Positions 10,401-15,331 of a stretch of 16,780 bases of DNA are shown here, piece by piece; the stretch's first letter is position 1; every line of letters starts with the position of its first letter. Made by a program: the position numbers and the translations under genes. The DNA is taken from the NCBI GenBank assembly GCA_028565635.1, contig JAOXYB010022803.1, positions 1 through 16,780 on the forward strand, written 5' to 3'. A model generated the notes under the pieces. It did no database searches and had not been told where the DNA came from. It was given only the letters and a program-made list of their open reading frames with translations. This stretch comes from Phoronis ovalis (Eukaryota; Phoronida; Phoronidae).

Positions 10401-10617
10401 ATAGTCCAAACTGGGGATTTGCAACCAATGAGCGGGCTACAAACTACACAAAAAATGTGCCTTAAAGATTCATACCATCGATTCCTTTTTCTTTGTTTAA
10501 TGCTTGGGTCAGTCTTTTTATTAGATTATCTTTCTTGCCCTTTGTGTCTAAACCACGCGCTTTCAATTCTTCTTTCAACTCTGCAACTTTTAGTTTCTTC
10601 GGATCCACGTCACTCAT
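1..10617 (-). CDS. HNRNPUL1-like: HNRNPU/HNRNPUL-family nuclear RNA/DNA-binding protein, 3' end outside window
   Basis: Coding exons in transcript order: 10617-10476, 10182-9965, 9649-9545, 9286-9211, 8860-8752, 7952-7885, 7576-7434, 7018-6919, 5824-5712, 5509-5354, 5102-4995, then one of 4275-4159 or 4106-3984, 3381-3253, 1898-1730, 1425-1252, 910-797, 623-562, 118-1. All junctions are GT...AG and the frame stays open, giving about 742 codons when the second P-loop exon is used. Domain order is SAP (residues 9-36), acidic linker (48-180), RS tract (184-216), SPRY (about 240-430), P-loop kinase-like domain (Walker A GLPGAGKT at 452-459, IIDQTN at 527-532), then a Gly/Arg tail from about 640. 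That order is diagnostic of the family, whose members act in the nucleus in pre-mRNA processing, chromatin organisation and DNA-damage response. The segment [15 protein letters not shown] resembles HNRNPUL1 more than HNRNPU, but an invertebrate single-copy ancestor of the vertebrate paralogues is likeliest. The stop codon lies left of position 1. Confidence 0.93.
119..561 (-). other. HNRNPU-family intron 17-18
   Basis: This 443-nt AT-rich intron lies between GGC|gtaagt and ttttag|AGA. Nothing further is seen in it. Confidence 0.8.
832..867 (-). repeat. Coding trinucleotide repeat (Gly/Ser tract)
   Basis: On the plus strand this is a run of CCA then CTA/CCA triplets within exon 16. It encodes alternating Gly and Ser followed by a Gly run just before WRDRQGG. 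Such pure triplet tracts tend to vary in length between individuals. Confidence 0.75.
911..1251 (-). other. HNRNPU-family intron 15-16
   Basis: This 341-nt intron has a strong donor G|gtgagt and acceptor atcag|GA. Nothing further is seen in it. Confidence 0.8.
1494..1529. repeat. Perfect 11-bp inverted repeat (hairpin 1) in intron 14-15
   Basis: TAATTCAAATT (1494-1504) and AATTTGAATTA (1519-1529) are exact reverse complements with a 14-nt loop. The stem is AT-only apart from one G-C pair. Confidence 0.7.
1556..1618. repeat. 12-bp inverted repeat with one mismatch (hairpin 2) in intron 14-15
   Basis: CAAGCACTACCT (1556-1567) pairs with AGGGAGTGCTTG (1607-1618), with one mismatch. The loop contains another small stem, AGGGCCTTCCCT. 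The 304-nt host intron 1426-1729 has no gene. Confidence 0.65.
1730..3381 (-). CDS. HNRNPU-family exons 13-14: rest of the kinase-like domain
   Basis: Exons 3381-3253 (129 nt, phase 0-0) and 1898-1730 (169 nt) encode residues 488-587. Exon 13 reads [20 protein letters not shown] and ends in RNYIIDQ. Exon 14 begins [20 protein letters not shown] and includes [13 protein letters not shown] and [15 protein letters not shown]. The hydrophobic-DQTN segment formed across the junction is the Walker B-like region of polynucleotide-kinase-type P-loop proteins. The exons are separated by a 1354-nt intron, the longest in the gene. Confidence 0.92.
1899..3252 (-). other. HNRNPU-family intron 13-14, 1354 nt
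   Basis: The longest intron of the gene runs from CAG|gtatgc to ctgcag|ACA. It is AT-rich, with no open frame resembling a protein, no snoRNA boxes in the sense direction, and no clear repeat. Confidence 0.75.
3382..3983 (-). other. HNRNPU-family intron 12-13, 602 nt
   Basis: This AT-rich intron lies downstream of the duplicated P-loop exons. No third copy of the P-loop exon and no other gene is visible in it. Confidence 0.75.
3984..4106 (-). CDS. Canonical P-loop exon 12b (downstream copy)
   Basis: This 123-nt exon (41 codons, phase 0-0) is bounded by acag|GTG and AAG|gtaagac. It begins [20 protein letters not shown] and ends in [10 protein letters not shown]. It holds the Walker A motif GLPGAGKT that binds the nucleotide phosphates, and the [13 protein letters not shown] junction matches the vertebrate family sequence well. 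I take it as the default exon. It shares 25 of 39 aligned residues with exon 12a, which lies 52 bp away. Confidence 0.93.
4107..4158 (-). other. 52-nt gap/intron between the duplicated P-loop exons
   Basis: The segment runs from gtaagtatac (donor of 12a) to gttttaacag (acceptor of 12b). It contains the perfect 10-base palindrome CAGTGCACTG and a candidate branch sequence (gattta/tttac) only about 37 nt from the donor. Every other intron I measured in this gene is at least 173 nt. A gap this short would be expected to hinder joining of 12a directly to 12b. Confidence 0.75.
4159..4275 (-). CDS. Alternative P-loop exon 12a (upstream copy)
   Basis: This 117-nt exon (39 codons, phase 0-0) is bounded by the acceptor ttag|GTT and the donor CAT|gtaagtatac. 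It begins [19 protein letters not shown] and ends in GTDHIITH. The Walker A motif GLPSAGKT is intact, so the copy is under coding constraint and is not a decayed duplicate. Compared with exon 12b it is two codons shorter at the 3' end and lacks the DKMK ending. It also has S for G in the loop and Cys and Ser residues where 12b has Val, Gly and Ala. It would join exon 11 (EECE) and exon 13 (VMGLP) in frame. It is probably used instead of 12b in some transcripts, though only RNA data can show use. Confidence 0.85.
4276..4994 (-). other. HNRNPU-family intron 11-12a, 719 nt
   Basis: This intron is flanked by GAG|gtaaat and ttag|GTT. It contains the 67-bp-period duplication listed separately. No further P-loop exon copy is seen. 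Confidence 0.75.
4395..4512. repeat. Imperfect tandem duplication, 67-bp period
   Basis: ATTAACATAGCAGAATGTTA at 4395 recurs as ATTAACATAGCGGAATGTTA at 4462. The similarity continues through ACATGTGATGAGGTAACAAAG versus ACATGTGGAGAGGTAATAAAG, with small differences between them. It lies in the intron just upstream of exon 12a. Confidence 0.75.
4995..7952 (-). CDS. HNRNPU-family exons 6-11: SPRY domain and lead-in to the kinase-like domain
   Basis: Exons 7952-7885, 7576-7434, 7018-6919, 5824-5712, 5509-5354 and 5102-4995 encode residues 217-446. Recognisable SPRY blocks are [69 protein letters not shown], and [13 protein letters not shown] with CNFGEQ. They match the HNRNPU SPRY block by block. 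The domain is a beta-sandwich protein-interaction module. The last exon ends in the linker [17 protein letters not shown], which leads straight into the P-loop exon in phase 0. The exons have consistent phases and no in-frame stops. Confidence 0.92.
5825..6918 (-). other. HNRNPU-family intron 8-9, 1094 nt
   Basis: This very AT-rich intron runs from G|gtatgt to ttatag|GT. Short open frames in it show no family resemblance, and no RNA gene or repeat is recognised. Confidence 0.75.
7019..7433 (-). other. HNRNPU-family intron 7-8
   Basis: This 415-nt intron runs from AAA|gttagt to cctag|GTA. A GTGATGA box-C-like sequence near 7372 lacks a box D at a suitable distance, so I do not call a snoRNA. 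Confidence 0.75.
7577..7884 (-). other. HNRNPU-family intron 6-7
   Basis: This 308-nt intron runs from T|gtaagt to ttgcag|AT. Nothing else is seen in it. Confidence 0.75.
7953..8751 (-). other. HNRNPU-family intron 5-6, 799 nt
   Basis: This intron runs from AG|gtgtgt to ttgtag|G. The only notable content is a 16-base G run at 8594-8609. Confidence 0.8.
8594..8609 (+). repeat. Poly(G) run of 16
   Basis: Sixteen consecutive G on the plus strand (C in the transcript of the HNRNPU-family gene) lie in an otherwise AT-rich intron. The exact length is prone to sequencing error. Confidence 0.85.
8752..8860 (-). CDS. HNRNPU-family exon 5: RS-rich tract
   Basis: The 109-nt exon encodes residues 181-217, a dense run of Arg-Ser dipeptides ([20 protein letters not shown]) followed by RRRRYSPRG. 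Such tracts are phosphorylated by SR-protein kinases in splicing factors and act in nuclear-speckle targeting and spliceosome contacts; that role here is inferred. The frame joins the preceding exon (GAA A|AG) and the following one (AG|G), so the tract belongs to this protein. Its length is not a multiple of three, so skipping it alone would shift the frame. Confidence 0.9.
8861..9210 (-). other. HNRNPU-family intron 4-5
   Basis: This 350-nt intron runs from A|gtaagc to ttacag|AG. Nothing else is seen in it. Confidence 0.75.
9211..10182 (-). CDS. HNRNPU-family exons 2-4: acidic linker
   Basis: Exons 10182-9965 (218 nt), 9649-9545 (105 nt) and 9286-9211 (76 nt) encode residues 48-180. The stretch is rich in Glu and Asp with scattered Gln, Pro and Thr, for example [20 protein letters not shown] and QEEEQ. 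It has no fold that I recognise. Acidic or Gln-rich low-complexity segments between SAP and SPRY are usual in this family. The 105-nt exon has phase 0 at both ends, so it could be skipped without a frameshift. Two large blank introns lie between these exons (10475-10183 and 9964-9650). Confidence 0.85.
9650..9964 (-). other. HNRNPU-family intron 2-3
   Basis: This 315-nt intron runs from CAG|gtaaaa to tttcag|TCC. Nothing else is seen in it. Confidence 0.75.
10238..10284. repeat. Short direct duplication in intron 1-2
   Basis: AACAAAAATAAGTTTT occurs exactly at 10238-10253 and again at 10269-10284, a 31-bp period. Confidence 0.7.
10331..10376. repeat. AAGGGAGATAAC-type motif pair
   Basis: AAGGGAGATAACC (10331-10343) is followed 30 bp later by the related CAGGGGAGACAACTTC (10361-10376), in intron 1 of the HNRNPU-family gene. 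From general knowledge, AAGGGAGATAA is a frequent dispersed motif in mollusc genomes. This is a weak taxonomic hint only. Confidence 0.45.
10476..10617 (-). CDS. HNRNPU-family exon 1: start codon and SAP domain
   Basis: This exon encodes residues 1-47, beginning [20 protein letters not shown]. The LKVxELKxELxxRGLxTxGxKxxLIxRL pattern at residues 9-36 is a SAP motif, a helix-extended-loop-helix that binds AT-rich scaffold-attachment DNA. I chose this ATG because the SAP domain sits at the extreme N terminus in this family. The donor is G|gtatga (phase 1). The next exon supplies AT, completing an Asp codon. Confidence 0.93.
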
Positions 10618-10641
10618 GTTTAATTATCATATAAATGTTAC
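10618..10641 (-). other. Possible 5' UTR segment after a leader intron
   Basis: On the minus strand, 24 nt before the HNRNPU-family ATG, there is a T-rich tract followed by attattag|gtaac, with a branch-like gttaac upstream. It looks like a 3' splice site, so a separate untranslated first exon may lie farther right, perhaps in the GC-richer patch around 10740-10790. No donor could be assigned. Confidence 0.3.
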
Positions 10642-11200
10642 CTAATAATAAAAAAAATGTTAACTGATACTGTAACATATAGCGGAACACTATATTTAAG
10701 CGCAAAATGTCCAAACGATGCAATTTAAGTTGTGACTTTTTGACCCGGCTTCTCAAATATGGCGTCAGCTCCACAGATGAACTTCCTCTGACAAAAAATC
10801 TCAAACGAAATAATTGTTTTTATTCACTATATCACCGATTCCAATGTAAAAGTTTTATTGAATATGTGAACAGTATGGTGTGTCTATAATAAGCAAAAAA
10901 TGTGTTATAAATATGGTATTGTTTAATCTGGAACAAAAATATTAGATTAGAATATTCGCTAATCTCCTGTTAGGTGGCGTTTGTTAACTAAATGGTATGC
11001 AGTATCCACGCTTTTGATTGGTGATATGAGCCCGGGTGATAGCCCCGGTGATAGCGCACATATCTTTCAAAGAAAAAGAAAAATTAAAAATAAACCATTA
11101 TTGATAAATAATTCTTTAACTCAACGAGTCATTTTTTTAATGTTCCTTAGTTTTCAAACAATTATTCACTCATAAACTAAGAAATATGAAAATTAGATTG

Positions 11201-11210
11201 ATTGGCCAAT
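11201..11210. promoter_or_regulatory. Palindromic CCAAT element (ATTGGCCAAT) with adjoining RFX-type half site
   Basis: ATTGGCCAAT is a perfect palindrome of two opposed CCAAT boxes, 59 bp before the DRC8 start codon. It runs directly into ATAGCAAC, which fits the right half (ATRRNAAC) of the RFX X-box used by ciliary genes. The left half of an X-box does not match. NF-Y and RFX sites often sit together, but binding here is inference. Confidence 0.5.
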
Positions 11211-11222
11211 AGCAACCCTCTT

Positions 11223-11229
11223 TATAAAG
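11223..11229 (+). promoter_or_regulatory. TATA-like box for DRC8
   Basis: TATAAAG lies 40 bp upstream of the DRC8 initiation codon, with a TCAGAA initiator-like site at 11244-11249. If used, the 5' UTR would be only about 20-25 nt. The spacing is a little short for a canonical TATA promoter, so the call is tentative. Confidence 0.45.
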
Positions 11230-11268
11230 CCGTTCGGTTTCGGTCAGAAGGTAGCAACCATCAACATC

Positions 11269-14200
11269 ATGGCGGACGAAGCTAAAGAAAATGCAGGTAG
11301 GTAGAATAAGAATCGTTAATTTCGAGATCTTAATCATCTGTCCCCTTTGTGAACACAAGTAATCGAGATTAACACATTGTTTGTTTTCATTTTCCAAGAA
11401 CAAATTATCCGCACAAATATATCCTTTCCATATTAAATACAATCAAGAGGCAAGAATCACAGGTCAAGTCACCAGTGAGAAACGAATTCCAGTCACTTGG
11501 ACCCCTGGTCAATTGGACCCCTGGTCACTTGGACCCCTGGCCAAGTCACTTGGACCCCTGAACATTGGTCACTTGGACCCTTGGGGAAATTAGTTTAATT
11601 AGAGATTATGACATGTATTTTTGAGGAAGTTTGTGAGTTTTACTGTTTGATGATAACTGATAAGTTCCATGATGCTAAATTCAAAGGTTAAAAGCTGGAT
11701 TTTCACATTTCATTTAGGCTAATTAACATAATACCAGTGAAGACTTCTTGAAAGTGGATCAGTTTTATAAATAACATGAGATGTGTTTTAATCTTCACAT
11801 TTGCTTTTATTACAAAGCTTGGCACATTTCAATTAAAAGTACAGTCTCTACACATTATTCACATAAAATATAGCTTAGATTTGGATCTTAAATGTAATTG
11901 GTTATAAGTGCATGTGTAAGTGTGATTTTCAGTTTCAACATTTCAAAACAACTTGATTATTTGACAATTCTGAAACATTAATAGTTAATCACACATTTCA
12001 GAGGCTTGAACAACCATCAATGCAGGTGTGAGAATTACAATTCAGCTTTTAATTTTTTAATTTACCATCATGGAACTTAATTACCAGCAACCAGTATAAA
12101 CATACATAAAACTCACAAACTTCCTCAACATTATTGGAAAAAAAACAAATTCCCCAGGGATCCAAGTGACCAATGTTCAGGGGTCCAAGTGACCAGGGGT
12201 CCAAGTGACTGGTTCCTGTGAGAAACAACTTCTAGTCTAGTCTATTAATTTTCTTATATTTGTTGATTCTCCTCTTCGTCTTGGAATGCGTTTAAATTTA
12301 ATTGAGTAAACATGACAATGGCGTTTATTTTAGAGAATATGGTGGCGGATATCCAAAAGAAAGTAACAGATGCATTTGATATTTTTGACCATGAATCAAA
12401 TAAAACAGTAGATGTCAGGTATATGTTGTCATTATCACTTCTTTTATCACCCAGCATAAAAATTCCAACATGTTCAATGACTAAGATTATTAGATCGAAT
12501 ATTGATTAAATGACAGTATTCTCTAACCATTTGTACTTTAATGTCATTAATTATTGCTATATCATTGCACAAATAATTTTTTTTTAAGTAAAGGTTTTTT
12601 GTGTTTGCTGGCTATTTCACCCAACATGAGTTTTGTTAGGACACTAATAGAACATGTATATATTAATTTCAGGGAAGTTGGTACAATTGTTAGATCGTTA
12701 GGTTGTTGTCCAAGTGAAGCAGAATTACATGATATGCTACTTGTGGTAAATACTATTTTATATAATTGACTTAATTTGTAACATTTTTAGCACATTTGCA
12801 GTCACATTAATAGTGCTTTACTGAACAGTTTCATGTGTGGATTGATTTTTGTGTATAGATTTTAGTTTGAAAAAAAGATATTGCACGACTTTACTACATA
12901 TCGTACAAATAGATTAAACACAAGAGGGAATAATTTGATAGTATATCATCCAGTTATTTAAATATAAAATAACACTTTCTCACCTACTGTCTATGCATCA
13001 CATAGCTTCACAACCATAACATGGCAGTGTTTTTAATCTTCACAGATCGAAGAAGAGGAGCCTACTGGTTATATTCGATTCGAAAAGTTTTTACCAGAGA
13101 TGACAAAAATTTTAATGGAAAGAAGGTGAGAGTGCAATCCACTGGTGACTAACACATACCGTGGTTGCCATGTAGTAACTAGGTGAACACAATAATGCAA
13201 TACGTAAACAAATGAACTAGCATTTTATGCTCCATTTTTGTAGTCCTTTAAGCAATTTAAAATCAAGATAATTTTCTTTCATTTACAATATTAAATATCA
13301 CACAAGAGAAAAAACTCTCTATACTACTAAATCTCGAGTGTCCGTCTGTCACTCTTTCCATCAAATATCTTCAAAACTATTACATGTAGAATCATGATCT
13401 TTTCACACATCGTAGGTATCGACGATGGCTCGGGTTCCTCAAATGTTGGTGTCAACGGTATCATATTTAATGGGCACTTTTGAACCTCTTGCATCATTAT
13501 TTTTTTGCCTGTGAGAGTCATGTGAACATGTCTGAACTCGGCCTTACGTGACCTACATCTCTATCAAGATTTGTGGTTTACCACGGGTGCCGTCTAGTAC
13601 TGAAGTATAACAGCTTACTAGTATGTGATAACTATACTGAAGTATAACAGCTTACTAGTATACTGAAATATAACAGCTTACTAGTATGTGATAACTATAC
13701 TGAAGTATAACAGCTTACTAGTATGTGATAACTATACTGAAGTATAACAGCTTACTAGTATACTGAAATATAACAGCTTACTAGTATGTGATAACTATAC
13801 TGAAATTGAACAGCTTAATTACTAGTATGTGATAACTATATTGCTTACTAGTATGTGATAAAACTTTTAGATTTCTTATTGACTGATTTAAGGTGCACAC
13901 TTCTACATACAAACCGTCTCTGTCATGTAGTTCATTTCCAAGCCCAACCGAAAAGGAGAAAATTGTATCTGTCATATTGTGGTAAATAGACAGTTTAAAA
14001 TACATTATGGAGTTAACACCTGTCTCTGCCGATTGAAAAGTCCAGCCCGCATGATTATCATATCATTACAACTTTTTTTGATAATCCATTATAAATCTTT
14101 AGGATACATTACAGTTTCTCATGAGCTGACACGTGATAAATTTACTAGCCATCATAAACACAGTGTATTATTATTATTTATATTTCAGATATAAACCGGC

Positions 14201-14767
14201 ACTAGAGAGTGTACTGTTTAAAGCCTTCCAAGTATTAGATCCAGAGAATACGGGATACTTAACTCAACAAGATTTCACAAAATATATGACCGAAGAAGGT
14301 GAGCACCTTAAAAAGGTCATATGTAGTATTGAGAAAGAGTTATATCAAGATAAATTCATTCCCTTGCAAAAAAGATGTACAAAAAATTCCAACAAGCACA
14401 ACCTACGTATCAACGTTCTCCACTTTAGAGTAGAAAATCTTCAATCTTCTTTTCTAATTATATATCAGGAAATGATTTCTCTAATACTTCCCTACAAATG
14501 TGAAGTTATACACCTGTTATCGGTACATTTAAATGAATCACATGTATGTAGAAAGCTTTGTGTAAAAAAATATTCTTATTCTGTAACCTTGTCTTGGTAG
14601 CATTCTTGGTATGTTATAATGAAACCTTGTCATGTCTTCTCTTATTTCTAGGTGAACCATTTACTCAAGAAGAAATGGAAGAGATGTTATCTGCTGCCGT
14701 AGATCAGGATGGAGGAAATGTTAAATACAAAGACTATGTATCACTCATGACATTGGACGAAACATAA
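11269..14767 (+). CDS. EFCAB2: Dynein regulatory complex protein 8 (EF-hand protein), complete, six exons
   Basis: Exons 11269-11296, 12334-12418, 12673-12745, 13046-13125, 14189-14298 and 14652-14767 join to 163 codons plus TAA, with all GT...AG junctions in phase. Vertebrate EFCAB2 is about the same size. Near-identical blocks are FDHESNKTVDVREVGTIVRS, LGCCPSEAELHD, EEEEPTGYIRFEKFLPEMT and YMTEEGEPFTQEEMEEMLSA. Four EF-hand regions are visible. The first loop (DHESNKTVDVRE, residues 28-39) keeps most acidic positions. The third (DPENTGYLTQQD, 106-117) is partly conserved, and the second and fourth are degenerate, so calcium binding is doubtful. The family protein is part of the nexin-dynein regulatory complex that links axonemal doublets in motile cilia and flagella. 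The start MADEAKENA comes from a 28-nt coding exon right after the TATA-like box and agrees with the vertebrate N terminus. Confidence 0.94.
11475..11483 (+). repeat. Candidate target-site duplication, left copy (GTGAGAAAC)
   Basis: It is identical to 12218-12226, and the two copies bracket the fold-back element. Flanking sequence beyond them shows no homology, as expected for a real insertion. Confidence 0.55.
11484..12217. mobile_element. Fold-back/MITE-like element with long inverted arms
   Basis: The left arm (11484 to about 11700) and right arm (about 12046-12217, inverted) share CCAGTCACTTGGACCCCTGG, then GAACATTGGTCACTTGGA, then GAGGAAGTTTGTGAGTTTTA, AAGTTCCATGATG and AAAAGCTG. These occur in the same order with small gaps. 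GTGAGAAAC stands directly outside both ends (11475-11483 and 12218-12226), which is a good 9-bp target-site duplication. Long inverted ends with a 9-bp duplication point to a non-autonomous Mutator-type element, but no transposase is present to confirm the class. The last 5 bp at each end do not pair. Confidence 0.7.
11488..11585 (+). repeat. Tandem CACTTGGACCCCTG-type units in the left arm
   Basis: There are five imperfect copies of a roughly 16-bp unit, (GGT)CACTTGGACCCCTG, some with short insertions such as GCCAAG. The right arm has only three copies in inverted orientation (about 12152-12212). The arms have therefore gained or lost units independently. Confidence 0.85.
12218..12226 (+). 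repeat. Candidate target-site duplication, right copy (GTGAGAAAC)
   Basis: This is the direct repeat of 11475-11483 at the right end of the fold-back element. Confidence 0.55.
12746..13045 (+). other. DRC8 intron 3
   Basis: This 300-nt AT-rich intron lies between GTG|gtaaat and ttcacag|ATC. I see no gene, repeat or structured element in it. Confidence 0.8.
13316..13597 (+). mobile_element. Helitron-like non-autonomous element (putative)
   Basis: The left end TCTCTATACTACTAAATCTC is followed by GTGTCCGTCTGTC, a sequence style I associate with Helitron 5' ends in marine invertebrates. The right end has a perfect small hairpin (GTGGTTTACCAC, 13573-13584), a second stem ACGG-GTG-CCGT (13583-13593), and then CTAG (13594-13597) followed by T. 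That fits the Helitron rule of a hairpin, CTRR and then a T target base. Against it, the 5' flanking base is not the expected A. No Rep/helicase coding sequence is present. The left boundary is approximate. Confidence 0.5.
13598..13861 (+). repeat. Minisatellite with 37-bp and 26-bp units and a 100-bp higher-order period
   Basis: The 37-bp unit begins TACTGAAGTATAACAGCTTA and ends ATGTGATAACTA. A 26-bp version stops after CTAGTA. Units run 37, 26, 37, 37, 26, 37, then a diverged 41-bp unit and a partial one. The blocks 13598-13697 and 13698-13797 are identical over 100 bp. Confidence 0.95.
14299..14651 (+). other. DRC8 intron 5
   Basis: This 353-nt intron lies between G|gtgagc and ttctag|GT. 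The frame of exon 5 happens to stay open for about 300 nt into it, but the splice sites and the orthologue match show it is not coding. Confidence 0.8.
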
Positions 14768-14908
14768 GATCTAATGCCAGTGTGAAACCAAAAAAAAAAA
14801 ATTAAGAGTACCGAATGATTCTCAGCAGTGTATATGTTTTAATTCTTTGGTACCAATAGTACAGAAAATGATATATTTGTCTACAAAGTCTAACAATGCA
14901 TGTTTTGA

Positions 14909-14914
14909 AATAAA
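14909..14914 (+). terminator. DRC8 poly(A) signal AATAAA
   Basis: This is the first canonical AATAAA after the DRC8 stop codon, giving a 3' UTR of roughly 160-170 nt. A second AATAAA at 14996-15001 could give a longer end. Confidence 0.65.
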
Positions 14915-14995
14915 ATACAATATTATATAGAAGTAACCTCAGGAAAGTGCCTATGTTGTGTCAATGAAATCGTTTTCAGTGCATGGTAAGGAACA

Positions 14996-15001
14996 AATAA
15001 A
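14996..15001 (+). terminator. Alternative DRC8 poly(A) signal AATAAA
   Basis: This is a second canonical hexamer 87 bp downstream of the first. It may be a backup or alternative cleavage signal. Confidence 0.45.
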
Positions 15002-15331
15002 CTAATTATGAAGTTTTAACCTGCATTTTCAATACAATGTACTCATGAACAGTTTTATAATTGTAAGCAAAGATTCTGTTGCGTGTACTTTTGGAACATG
15101 AAGTAAGTCAGGGATCTACAGCATAAATATATTTCATACAATCTTGTGCACAAAGTTCACTTCAAAATAATTCTTGTTGTGCCTAAGCACTTAAAAATTT
15201 TCAGCATTAAAAAACATAGTATCACTGAACAAGTGCACATTTGAATTGATTTGCCAATAGTGTGCAATTACATGCAATAATGGGGAATCAAAATATATCA
15301 AGTGTAAGGTAGTCATTTCCACATCAACCTA

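Larger units (their letters stand above)
10618..11268. promoter_or_regulatory. Shared divergent promoter region between the HNRNPU-family gene and DRC8
   Basis: The two start codons point away from each other and are 651 bp apart, so both promoters must lie here unless one gene has a distant untranslated exon. The DRC8 side shows an inverted CCAAT palindrome and a TATA-like box just upstream of the ATG. The other side has an ATTGG (reverse CCAAT) at 11017-11021 and three GGTGATA copies at 11020, 11035 and 11047. Most of 10640-10980 is AT-rich with no other motif I can support. Confidence 0.65.
11297..12333 (+). other. DRC8 intron 1
   Basis: This 1037-nt intron is flanked by G|gtaggt and ttttag|AG. 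About 70% of it is the fold-back repeat listed separately. The rest is AT-rich with no gene. An ATG at 12312 is open into exon 2 and could begin an alternative N terminus, but the spliced form matches known orthologues better. Confidence 0.8.
13126..14188 (+). other. DRC8 intron 4, repeat-rich
   Basis: This 1063-nt intron is flanked by AG|gtgaga and tttcag|A. It holds a Helitron-like segment and a minisatellite, listed separately. The flanks 13126-13315 and 13862-14188 show no gene. Confidence 0.85.
14768..15331. other. Intergenic/3' UTR space between convergent DRC8 and ECH1
   Basis: This is the DRC8 3' UTR with its poly(A) signals, then AT-rich sequence that must include the ECH1 3' UTR on the other strand. 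I found no canonical AATAAA on the minus strand close to the ECH1 stop. ATTAAA (14838-14843) and weak variants exist. The two 3' UTRs may therefore overlap. Confidence 0.6.

Noticed and set aside
11381-11593. Open frame with repeated WTPGQLDPW/LGPL-type residues
   Set aside because: It is a translation of the tandem CACTTGGACCCCTG units in the fold-back element, not a gene.
12312-12418. ATG at 12312 open into DRC8 exon 2, as an alternative N terminus (MTMAFILEN...)
   Set aside because: The tttattttag acceptor and the join to MADEAKENA at 11269 reproduce the family N terminus; the upstream ATG lies in the polypyrimidine/intron region and needs transcript support.
13327-13521. 64-codon minus-strand frame in DRC8 intron 4
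   Set aside because: It lies within the Helitron-like segment, has no recognisable domain, and no helicase or Rep motif.
14133-14600. 155-codon frame running through DRC8 exon 5
   Set aside because: Only 14189-14298 matches the family; the rest is intron read-through between good splice sites.
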